Positions 23,223-32,588 of a DNA stretch of 64,000 nt are shown one piece after another; the stretch's first letter is position 1; every line of letters starts with the position of its first letter. The notes beneath the pieces were generated by a model, which was given only the letters and a program-made list of their open reading frames with translations, ran no database searches and was not told the origin of the DNA. This DNA is from Gliomastix tumulicola (Eukaryota > Ascomycota > Sordariomycetes > Hypocreales > Bionectriaceae), in the NCBI GenBank assembly GCA_001599755.1, contig BCHX01000005.1, positions 1,149,922-1,213,921 of the forward strand, written 5' to 3'. The translations under genes were made by a program, and so were the position numbers.

Positions 23223-24736
23223 ATGTCGTCTCCTACACTGTTCTCCCCGCTGTCCATCGCCAATGGCAAGATCACGCTCTCCCACCGTGTGGTCATGGCG
23301 CCCATGACACGTAACCGGGGTGTACCACTACGGCTAGATGCTCTCTATGACGAGAATCAGCACTCAAAGAGCCGTACATGGGTGGCGGATGACACAGTTG
23401 CCCTGTACTACAGCCAGCGCGCCAGCCCAGGGGGCCTTCTCATCACCGAAGGCATCCCGCCGTCTCTCGAGGCAAGCGGAATGCCCAATGTCCCAGGCCT
23501 TTTCGACGCTGCCCAGGTTGCCGGCTGGACCAAAGTGACGCAGGGCGTACACGCCAAGGGAGGATTCATCTATGCTCAGCTGTGGCATGCCGGACGCGCA
23601 ACAATCCCGCAGATGACGGGCTGTCCCGTCGTAAGTGCGAGTGCCACGGCCTGGGAAACAGACGAGACGTATCCGTTCCGGACCGCGGACACCAAGGAGA
23701 AGATCAAGTATGCAGATTTTCCGCCTTTGGAGATGACGGAGGAGAACATGGTACAGACGGTTGGGGACTTTGTGCGGGCAGCGCAGATGGCAATGGAAGC
23801 CGGGTTTGATGGTATCGAAATCAACGGCGGCAATGGAAACCGTGAGTTTCATCGCCTTCTTCTTTTCTACAGGGCCCAGAGACCTAGGATACTGATACTG
23901 ACCACGAATATGGAGCAGTCCTCGACCAGTTCCTTCACTCCAACATCAACACCAGAAGAGACTCCTATGGTGGCTCTCCCGAGGCACGCTGCAAGTTCCC
24001 CCTGCGGCTCATTACAGCTGTCGCGGCTGAGATTGGCCCATCCAATGTGGGAGTTCGTATTGAGCCTACAGGTCTTTACAACGGAACGTTCGGCGGCGAG
24101 CGAGTTGAGACGTGGTCGTATCTCTGTGAACAGCTGGGAGCCACATACTCAGCTCACGACGGCACCGTTGGCCGCCTCTCATACGTACACTTCATCGAGC
24201 CACGGATGGACCGCGTCGAGCAGTACGGCGAGAGGTTCTGGAGTGGCTGGTCCCTTCCTGAGGTCTCTAACAAGCCCTTCCGATACATCCTCCGCAAAGC
24301 AGGGATTCCGTGCATCACGTGTGGCAACTGGGAGGTCTCGACCGCCGTTTCTGCTGTGAGCGATGCCGGTGATGGGCCTGCTGAAGGATGGGACGCGGTG
24401 GCATTTGCTAGATGGTTTGTGAGTAACCCTGACCTACCAGAGAGGATTAGACTTGGGAAGCCGCTGGCGGAGTACGATCGCAGTCGCTTCTATGGGAGCT
24501 GGGATGGGATCAGGGAGAAAGGATATGTGGACTACCCGACATGGGAAGAAGGGCAAGCGAAGCCCAGTCCCAAAGACCAGACCCCAGACCAGACCCCAGA
24601 CAAGAACCCAGGACCAGAACCCAGGACCAGAACCCAGGACCAGAACCCAGACAAGAGCGCGGTGATGGCCGAGGCTAAAGTCCGGGAGGTCGGGGAAAAT
24701 ATAAAACAAGGGCGGTTACTTGTGAGTTTAACATAG
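23223..24736 (+). CDS. Old yellow enzyme (OYE) family FMN oxidoreductase with altered active site, 478 aa
   Basis: Exons are 23223-23841 and 23919-24736, 479 codons with stop. The TIM-barrel OYE fold is clear: FMN-contact Thr in APMTRNR, QLWHAGRA, IEINGGNGNLLDQFLH, NTRRDSYGGS, VGVRIEP and FARWFVSNPDLPERI. In OYE1 numbering the substrate-binding pair His191/Asn194 and the proton donor Tyr196 correspond here to N201, N204 and N206. The His is therefore Asn and the Tyr is Asn. The AAC codon for N206 is the last complete codon of exon 1; the next codon (Leu) is split by the intron. No alternative splice gives Tyr. Family members reduce activated alkenes with NADPH, and such changes would be expected to alter or weaken that. 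The protein is about 80-100 residues longer than usual, with a repetitive Pro/Asp/Thr-rich C-terminal tail encoded by a minisatellite. Confidence 0.9.
24560..24655 (+). repeat. 12-13 bp minisatellite inside the OYE-like coding tail
   Basis: Copies of ACCCCAGACCAG are followed by three exact 13-bp units AACCCAGGACCAG at 24605-24617, 24618-24630 and 24631-24643, then a shortened AACCCAGACAAG. The unit is not a multiple of three, so each copy is read in a different frame, and gain or loss of a unit would change the C-terminus. Confidence 0.88.
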
Positions 24737-24820
24737 ATCACTGAGGCTTGGAGGTTACCGTGTCTCTACTACTTTGTCCCCAGGTAGGTAAATTGCATGT
24801 TGCTTCTATCCTCGAGCTAT

Positions 24821-25711
24821 TTACCGCGTGAGAAGGTCGCAGTACCCTTGCTCGTCAATAAACTTGGCCAGAATGGTCGCAATAAGACCAGAGTCGAGAT
24901 CAGGCCCAAAATTTCCACCGGCAATTTCTTTCGCCGCCACGTCTGGTCCCACGAACGCCTTGAAGTTGTCGAAGTAAGGCCAGAGGATGTCGTCAGGGGC
25001 GCAGAGGCCCAGGACCGGACAGACGTCTTGGCAGCGCCTTGCCGTGATGCGCTTGAGAGCGGCCTCCATGTCGTAGGCCCAGACGCACGCGTAGATTTGG
25101 GAGCGTCCCTCCCACGCGCGGAGGTGGTCGAGGGTCTCCCGCTGCATCAGCTCCAGGTGGAGGGTAGGCACGAGTCCCTCCCACTTCAGGTACTTCCACG
25201 CCTCGACGAGGTGCTTGCCGTCCTCCTCGGGCTTGTTAAACGGGTCGCGGAAGGTCCTCGTCATGATCATCCTCTGCTCGGCGGACATGACCGCGGGTCC
25301 GATGATGCTCAGGCTGCAGCAGAAGTCCGGGTACTTGACGGCGAGCTCGGTGCCGATGACCCCGCCGGAGTGGTGGCCGACGATGTGGCATCCGGACGCG
25401 AAGGCAGCGGGCAGACCCTCTCGGAGCGCAGTGCGGAACAGATCGGCGTACCAGGTGATGGAGGGCGGGTCGGGGACCGGATCGAAGGAGGAGCCGAAGC
25501 CGGGCATGTCCAGAGCGTAGCAGGCGTGGTGTTCCGACGCCAGATCGCGCATCAGCGTGTGGAAGGACTTGGACGGTGACGCCGACATGTGGAGGAGCAG
25601 GACCGGGAAGGAGTGGGCATTGCGCGGGACGAAGGAGACGTAATGGAGCTGGCCGAGGGGCGTCTCGAGGTAGGCTTTCTTGATCGCTACGAGGGGGGCA
25701 AGGTCCTGCAT
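24821..25711 (-). CDS. Alpha/beta hydrolase, 296 aa
   Basis: This is a single-exon gene with ATG at 25711-25709 and TAA at 24823-24821. The fold is shown by FPVLLLHMSASPS (oxyanion strand), the D-x-P-G-F-G turn (ALDMPGFGSS), the nucleophile elbow VGHHSGG with S115, and the acid strand LCAPDD near residues 240-241. The position where the catalytic His is usually found reads AGGNFGPDLD with N267, so the third triad member is not obvious. There is no signal peptide; it is probably cytosolic. It converges on the OYE-like gene (84 bp between stops) and is divergent from the enoyl-reductase-like gene. Family members hydrolyse esters, epoxides, C-C bonds or haloalkanes. The exact reaction is unknown. 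Confidence 0.88.
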   Translation of the reverse strand: MQDLAPLVAIKKAYLETPLGQLHYVSFVPRNAHSFPVLLLHMSASPSKSFHTLMRDLASEHHACYALDMPGFGSSFDPVPDPPSITWYADLFRTALREGLPAAFASGCHIVGHHSGGVIGTELAVKYPDFCCSLSIIGPAVMSAEQRMIMTRTFRDPFNKPEEDGKHLVEAWKYLKWEGLVPTLHLELMQRETLDHLRAWEGRSQIYACVWAYDMEAALKRITARRCQDVCPVLGLCAPDDILWPYFDNFKAFVGPDVAAKEIAGGNFGPDLDSGLIATILAKFIDEQGYCDLLTR

Positions 25712-26384
25712 GGTGCGCGCGCGGAGTTGCTAAAGAACCAAACCAGCAGTTAGTTAAGTAGCTAGTAGATCGGTAAAGGGGTACGAGTACCTAAGTACTA
25801 GTAGTAAGTAGTACGTAGGCACGCGGTCGAGTAAATACTTCGGTAATGGGAGCATACAATTTAGTTGCGTCTGTGGCTCGGGGCTTTTCTTCAACTGTCT
25901 CAGGGGGGTTACCAACAAAATCACTTGTCGCCGCCGTTGGTGTTGGACAGGTCGAGGTCGGAAACTAGTTCACTGATCCGAAACGGGTCTCTTTTGAACC
26001 CGCTTCCGATCCTTCCTCTCTATCTACCGCACCTTCTCAACCGGCCGGAAAGGGGATGGAAATGAATCAAGACTGTCTCCGGAAGCTCTTTCCTCGCCTT
26101 TCTCACATCCATCTATCACATTGTTGGACTCGTAACGGGACGGCAGGTACTTCTGTGCGCTGTTGCAACCTCCCGATACGGTACCAAGTCCCACAGCACA
26201 CTTAGTAATTTGGACGTTCCCTTGAAGTATCAACAGCACTCAAGACGAGAATCCCTTTGATGAGATCAATTTAAATGACCCCTCCGACGGAATCACGTCC
26301 ATATATCGCCTGCCTTGGAGATCAGCCAACCCTTAGAGCCAGTCCCATTGTTGCATTCTCTCTGTTCGGCACCACCGATTCATC
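25712..26384. other. Bidirectional promoter of hydrolase and MDR genes
   Basis: These 673 bases are shared by two divergent genes, which suggests co-regulation. TA-rich direct motifs (AGTACTAGTAGTAAGTAGTACG) occur at 25794-25815. No binding site was confidently identified. Confidence 0.45.
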
Positions 26385-27720
26385 ATGTCGTCTGCGCTAG
26401 GAGCAGAAGCGTACATGGACTTGAAATCATTGTCAGAGCGCCTCTCGCTATCTGACACTGACCTTATCGAATGCCACAGCACCGTCGTCTCCCTTGACGA
26501 GATCGAGGTCGGCAGCGAGCCATCATCGACCGCGTCAACGCCAGCAACAGAGTACGCACAGTCAACTTCGGAAGACGCATGCCCGCAAAGCGTGGAGAGC
26601 GGCGGTCATACCGAGACACAGACTATCACACAGAACGCTCTTATCGTCACGCCAGAGAGGAAACTCCAGCTCGTGTCCGACTTTCCCGTGCCAGAGACAC
26701 TCGGCGCTCGGGAGGTCATGATCAGGAACTACGTCACAGGGCTGAATCACATCGACTGGAAGAGTATCGATTACAACATGTGTCTCCCTGAGCTCCCTTG
26801 GGTGCTTGGGCGAGAGATGGCTGGTGTTGTCGAACGCGTCGGCTCCGAGGTAACGACACTGAAAAGAGGCGATCGCGTCTGGACCAGTGAGTACTCTCGT
26901 CCTCCTGATGAAATAATCCCCACGCGAGAGAGAAGTCTTCTAACCAAGATCAGGCACGTACTACAAGGACAGGAAGGCGGGCTGCTTCCAGGATCTCGTC
27001 GTTGTCCCCGAGCACACGGTTCTCCCCATTCCTTCCACACTGGCTTTCCACGAGGCAGCGTGTCTGGGCGTTGCAGCCCTGACCGCGGGGATGTCCTTGT
27101 GGAGGTGGCTGGGTATTCCCATGCCACCCGCGGCTCCGATTCAAAGTCCCGAGAAGCGGCCAGTGATGCTCATTTGGGGAGGATCAACCGTGACTGGGCA
27201 GTTTGCCATACAATTTGCTGCTCAAGCTGGCTACGAGGTGATTGCAGTATGCTCTGCGTCTACTGCAGACCTTGTGTCGTCCCTCGGGGCCACGCACGTC
27301 GTATCATACACCGGCAAGACGGACCTCCACATCATTGGCGAGATCCTCTGCCTCGCAAAGGGGCGTCTGAGCAAGGCCATTGATCTTGTTGGCGCCCAGA
27401 CTGCCAAGCTAGTCCTGGAAGTCATCAGCGCATGCGGTTCAGCTCAGGTCGTCGAATTCGCCCCGCTGGCTTTCATGGGGAAGGACAGCGTGATACCGGC
27501 AAATGCTAAGATCCATAATGTCGAGATGAAGCAGTTTGTCCTCGATAGCGCGTCGCATATCTACGGGAAACGGCTTAACGAGCTGTTTGAGTATGGGACG
27601 CTTCGGCTGCCGGTTGTACAGACGATCGAGGGAGGGCTGGCTGCGGTACAAGACGGTCTGAGGAGGGTAAAGGAGGGTAAGCTCAAGGGAGAAAAGTTAG
27701 TGGTTTTGTTGCGCTCTTGA
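26385..27720 (+). CDS. Medium-chain dehydrogenase/reductase, trans-enoyl-reductase (ToxD/LovC)-like, 422 aa
   Basis: Exons are 26385-26886 and 26954-27720, 423 codons with stop, intron in phase 1. The core shows VTGLNHIDWKSID, the PWVLGREMAGVVERVGSEVTTLKRGDRVW signature in parts, the nucleotide-binding region MLIWGGSTVTGQFAIQFA, VIAVCS and SLGATHVVSYT, and the C-terminal EGGLAAVQDGLRRVKEGKLKGEKLVV. No zinc-binding Cys set is seen, which fits the zinc-independent enoyl-reductase group that includes stand-alone partners of reducing polyketide synthases and ToxD-like proteins. No PKS is present here. An N-terminal extension of about 80 residues, rich in Ser, Thr and Glu (SSTASTPATEY), comes before the catalytic domain and is not typical of the family. 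Confidence 0.88.
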
Positions 27721-28083
27721 TAACGGGTAGTTGCTTGGAACAGCTGAAATCTCTCTTTATAGATACTTCATAGAATCGCCAGGATCAAATGCACGAGTTC
27801 CTGGGGAATTAAGAGTCTATTTAGGCAGCATCAAGCCTGGGCTTGCCTGTGTCTCGCACGTAGGACAGCAACACCTTCAAAGTAATACCCTGTCCCGCTC
27901 ATCAGGTTATGTCTCCTTCTCGCTACGGTTCGTCTCTCCCTTGCTTAAGACATTTGTCCTTCATAGCAACATATCAACATGACATACCCGTGTAAATGAA
28001 GCGCGTACAATGATTGAATAGGGGTAGAACTTGGTGAAAGCGGGTGGCCCATCATTCTGCCTGAAGCCAACTAAGCTAGATCT
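27721..28083. other. Convergent 3' spacer
   Basis: This lies between the MDR gene and the second NtaA-type gene. No feature is seen. Confidence 0.5.
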
Positions 28084-29664
28084 CTATGACTTGGTCTCGG
28101 GCACATACGGGTGATCACCCTCGAACTGAAAGCTGCCTCCATAGTGATCCTTCCGCAGTGTCTTCTGCCCTGGCTGCCTGAGAAGATTTTCCCTAAACGT
28201 TCCCCCAGGGACAGCATAGTCATCAAAGATGAGTCCTCGCTTTCTCAGCTCGGGGATGAGAAGCTCGACAACATCCTCAAAGGAGCCGGGGTTACTGACG
28301 TAGGCAATGTTGAAGCCGTCGACATCAGCCTCGTCAATCCACTGCTCCATCATATCCGCCACCATCTCGGGTGTTCCAACGGGTGTAGGATGAAAACCAC
28401 CAATGGCAATCTTCTTTCCGAGCATCCGAGGGGTCCAGATATCCCCGTCACTCTGGCTGTCCCGGAAATTACCCAGGAATCCTTGCACGGCACTCTCCTT
28501 GGGGTTGGATGTGTCAAGTTTCAGCTCTTCGTCGAGAGGAAACTTTGACATATCGATGCCCGTATAGCCCGAGAACTGTGCTAGTGCGCCAATCACGTCG
28601 GCGTGCTCAAGAGCCTGGGCGTACTTGGCCTCGGCTTCCTCGACGGTGCGTCCGAGAATGGGGCTCATGGCGGCAAAGAACTTGATGGTGTAAGGGTCGC
28701 GGTTGGCGGCGCGAGCAATGTCTCGGGAGGCTTTGATCTGGTAGGCAGCTTGCGACGGTACGAGGCCGCCGATGTAGACTGCCTCGGCGTGCTTCGCTGC
28801 AAACGCCTGGCCGACCCGAGAGGTCCCAGCCTGGAAGATGACCCTTTAGGAGAACGCGTCAGCTTGATGATCCTACCTTGGCAACACACAGCAGAGGTAG
28901 GTAGGGTTAACTCACGGCGTTCTCTGCGGCGAGGGATGGAGCTGGTGCCTGGCTAACAGCTTGAGATGCTTCCCCTTGTGCTCAATCTTGGCAATCCTCT
29001 CAGGGTCGTAGGCAATGTGCTTCTCCTTGTCCCACTTAACCGAGTCATCGGCCCACGAGCCATTCCAGAGACGGTAGATGACGTCCATGTACTCGTCTGC
29101 GATCTCGTATCGCTCGTCGTGAGGCACCAGATCCTTGCCGAATGCATCTGCCGCCGCCTGGGACCAGCTCGTCACCACGTTCCACGCAATGCGCCCTTTG
29201 GTCAGGTGGTCCAGTGTGCTGAAGGTGCGAGCAAGTGGGAACGGGGGGATGTAGCTTGTGCTGCCGGTCACGCCGAAAGAGACGGATTTGGTAACGGCCT
29301 GGGTAGATTTGCTCGTTAGCATCCATCCTGTTCCTCTGGTGGGTAGACGAGTGAGTCGCCTTACAGCCATGGCAGAGATGATGACCAGAGGGTCTAGCTG
29401 GGCTACTTGCGTGCCCGCTCGTAGCACTGCGTCCATGCTGCCTCCGTAGACATCATGTCCTGCATAGGTGTCTGCGAAGAAGATGCAGGTGATGCCCGCC
29501 TTGTCAGCAAGCTTAGCCATGTTGACGTAGTAATCCAGCGAGTCCTTCGTGTAGGAATTATCGCCAGGCCGCGACCACTGGCCAGAGGCCTCATGATTGC
29601 CTCGGCATGCCGTCTCGAAGAAGTTGAGATGGACCTTCTTCCTCTCGGTTGGGATAGAGCCCAT
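28084..29664 (-). CDS. Second NtaA/SnaA/DszA-family FMN-dependent monooxygenase, 480 aa
   Basis: Exons are 29664-29365, 29298-28916 and 28843-28084, 481 codons with stop. The 66-nt first intron has no in-frame stop, but its GTAAGG donor, TGCTAAC branch and CCCAG acceptor are plain, and removing it gives the SAMAAVTKSVSFGVT seen in the paralogue. Shared hallmarks are ASGQWSRPGDNSYTKDSL, FFADTYAGHDVYGG, GRIAWNVVTSWS, HDERYEIADEYMD, PSPQRTPVIFQAGTS and DDYAVPGGTFREN. As with its relative at 18206-19911 it should need FMNH2 from a separate reductase. Intron positions differ entirely between the two genes, arguing against a recent duplication. It is transcribed divergently from the amino acid transporter gene. 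Confidence 0.93.
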
Positions 29665-30669
29665 GATGGTGGTTGTTCCTCGAAAGGGTTGTCTTAGTCA
29701 GCAAATTAGCGTAGGGTTGTCACAATTCGTTCTTCACCTGGAGCTGCTCTTTCCCCCCAAGACTTCCTTCAACAACCTCACTTTTAATACGACAATTTGC
29801 CTCCCCGTCTGCGGCACAAGCGATCGACTCCCGCATGGTTTTCTCGCCCGTCGACTTATCCCGAGCTTGATCTATGCACCACCTCAATGCGTGCGCGCGT
29901 CGATACGTACGCGGAGTTACGACAAGATCCATGGGACAACCAACTCGTCGGATCGAAACGACGGCCTGCCTATCTGGCACACACACCTTGAGTCTCTCCC
30001 CAACTCGCCATGTTTGACAGCTCCTGTCAGGGTCTTCGGCTCTCTCGCTAGCTTCCGATGGCGGCGGAGCCAGTTCTTATCTCTCTCTCCGCCCTTGGTG
30101 TGCCTCTAGTCTCAGCATCGTTATCTCCGCAACGCACGACACCCCGTCGTTCTCTCACGCTTTGCCCATGACTCGTTTCTTGGCCTTTCCGTCGTTATCT
30201 GCCCCACGGACTTCAGACTACTGGAAAGCTAGGCCTATCTCCCAGGTATAAGGGAACCCTTGCAGGTCTGCGCCCGCCTGCTGGGTAGGCGCGGGAAGTT
30301 TGTTCAGTCTTTCCATCCCCTCGATGCCATGATTCTCGCTGCTATCCGATGGACCATTAGTCTCCCCCAGTAGTGACGGATGCTGGGACGTTCTGTTCCT
30401 ATACAGAGTCGTGGGAGTTGCAGCGTAGGAATCAGGGCCACGGCTCGATCCAGAATTACTCGATAACGGATGTAGGGTACTAGTCGAGTCGAATTCCGTC
30501 GTTATCAGTTCATCAGGATGCTTTTGTAAGCATCACAGCCCTACCCAGCTTGGCATATAATTACCTGGTATTCCCGCCGCGACAAAGGGTCAGTCACATA
30601 TAAGCAGCCTCGTCAGCATCGTGAGCATCCTCCTCTGACTCCCCATAGGCATCAAGCTAGTCTCCAGCC
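29665..30669. other. Divergent promoter region
   Basis: About 1 kb lies between the second NtaA-type gene and the transporter gene. Open frames here are not recognisable. Two TATA-like boxes precede the transporter. Confidence 0.5.
30599..30604 (+). promoter_or_regulatory. TATA-like box of the amino acid transporter gene
   Basis: TATAAG lies 66-71 bp before the ATG at 30670; another candidate, TATAAT, is at 30556-30561. Confidence 0.4.
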
Positions 30670-32308
30670 ATGTCGTCCCCCACCGAGGAGAAGCTCTCCA
30701 TCGCCAAGCAGGTCATCGAGCCTACCGACCAGAACTCGAGCATCAAAGATGGCACTCTTTCTGACAACCAGAGGGACAATGAGGTCTTCAAGGAGTCCAC
30801 GGACGGCGTGGACTTCCGCACCGTCACCTGGCAGCGGTTGATCATCATTCTGCTCAAGGTCCAGGTGGCTACTGGTGTTCTGAGTATCCCCAGTGCTCTC
30901 GGCTCTCTTGGCGCGGTCCCTGGAGCCATCTGCATCGTGGGATGGCAGGCTCTGAACACATGTAAGTTTAAACTCAGCTGATTCCTCCCTTTGCTGGCTA
31001 GCATCGACTGGGCCAAAGCTGACCTTGCCGTTCCTCTAGATACCGCTTGTTTGCTGATCGACTTTCGGAACCGACATAACTGCCATAGTAAGCTCTTGCT
31101 CTCCCTCTTCAACTTCGAATTTTTACCGTGCATCAAGCTAACAGGAGCCTCTCTAGCCATCGTTGATATGTGCGGTGTCATGTGGGGTGCCATCGGACGT
31201 GAAGCTGTCGGCTTCATGTTCCTGATTGCCTTCGTTCTCTGCTCTGGCTCCGGCTTGCTAGGGACATCGATCGCTTTCAATGCCCTTACCGAACACGCAA
31301 CCTGTTCTGTCTGGTTCAGCTTTGTTTCCACCATCCTCATTATTCTCTTCTCGTCTGTTCGCACCTGGGACAAGATGACTTGGCCGATGACTCTCGCCTT
31401 CATGTCGGTACTAGGCGGAATCCTGGCCGTCGTTGTCGGCGTGACGATGAACGACCGTCCCGCCGCGGCACCTGCAGAGGGAGATTTCGAATTCGGCTTC
31501 TATACTGTCGCCCATCCGACTTTTGCCGCCAGCATTACTGCTGCTGCCACCATTTTCATCTCGTCTGCTGCAGGGCCAGTATATATCCCCATCATCGCCG
31601 AGATGAAGCGCCCCCAGGACTACCGCAAGGCTGTCATCCCCGTCGGCATCATTGTTGGCTCTATCTACCTCTCCCTGTCGATGGTCATATACTATTACTG
31701 TGGCCGCTGGATTGCGACTCCCTCCCTGGGTAGTGCTGGTCCGCTGATCAAGAAGATTGGTTATGGCATCGCCCTGCCTAGTCTGATCGTCAGTGCTGGC
31801 ATCTTCAACCACACCAGCGCAAAGTACACATTCGTTCGCGTGCTCCGCAACTCACGTCATCTCCAGGAGAACACCTGGCAGCACTGGACGCTGTGGCTGA
31901 GTCTCAACGTCGCCTTTGGATTCCTCGCCTTCATCCTGGCCTCGGCTATCCCCGTGTTCAACTACATCCTCGCGCTTGCAGGATCTGTTTGCTTCGCGCC
32001 CATGAGCCTGATGTTCCCGGCGCTCATGTGGTTCTGGGACTTTGGGGCGCAGGTCAAGTCTGCCGGCATCAAGGGCAAGGTCATCTTTGCTCTCCATGGT
32101 GTGATTCTTTGCGTCGGTGCCTTCATGACAGTCGGTGGAATGTGAGTAACAAACAGCCTCTCTATCTTTCTTACACCTTCAATTTCAACGGATCCTGACC
32201 TGACATTAATCTTTTAGTTATGGCACGGCTCTTTCGATTAAGCAGACATATGACTCGTCGATGAATGTGGCGTTTAGCTGTGCGGACAACTCGAATACCG
32301 TCACCTAG
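30670..32308 (+). CDS. Amino acid permease, AA_trans family (neutral amino acid transporter, Mtr-like), 471 aa
   Basis: Exons are 30670-30961, 31040-31087, 31157-32141 and 32218-32308, 472 codons with stop. The 48-nt second exon is set by GTAAGT and GTAAGC donors and CTCTAG acceptors on both sides. The N-terminus is a cytosolic Ser/Asp/Glu-rich tail. The first transmembrane helix contains the family hallmark KVQVATGVLSIPSALGSLG, and about ten to eleven hydrophobic segments follow. Members are proton-coupled amino acid transporters of the plasma membrane or vacuole. At the edge of the enzyme block it could import or export a substrate, but it may equally be an unrelated permease. It shares the family with the intronless gene at 48821-50338. 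Confidence 0.9.
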
Positions 32309-32588
32309 ACATCAAATGTTGGCCTATTCGGAACCTTAAGCAGCCCTGAATCTAGTGTATGGCTAAGTGGCTACATATCATAATTAGAAGCAAACGCGTT
32401 TTAAAGCCATGTAGTTCATGATATAATTCATTAATCGCCTCGAAGAGGTTTCCAGGTCATGTCGCCGGTGGACGATGGTAGAAATCGCAGCAAGGTTGAC
32501 AAATTGTTCCGTAAGGTGCCGGAATGTCTCCCTAAGCTACTAAATACTAGTAAGCTTGAACTGTCACCACTGAATGCTACCTATGAAA

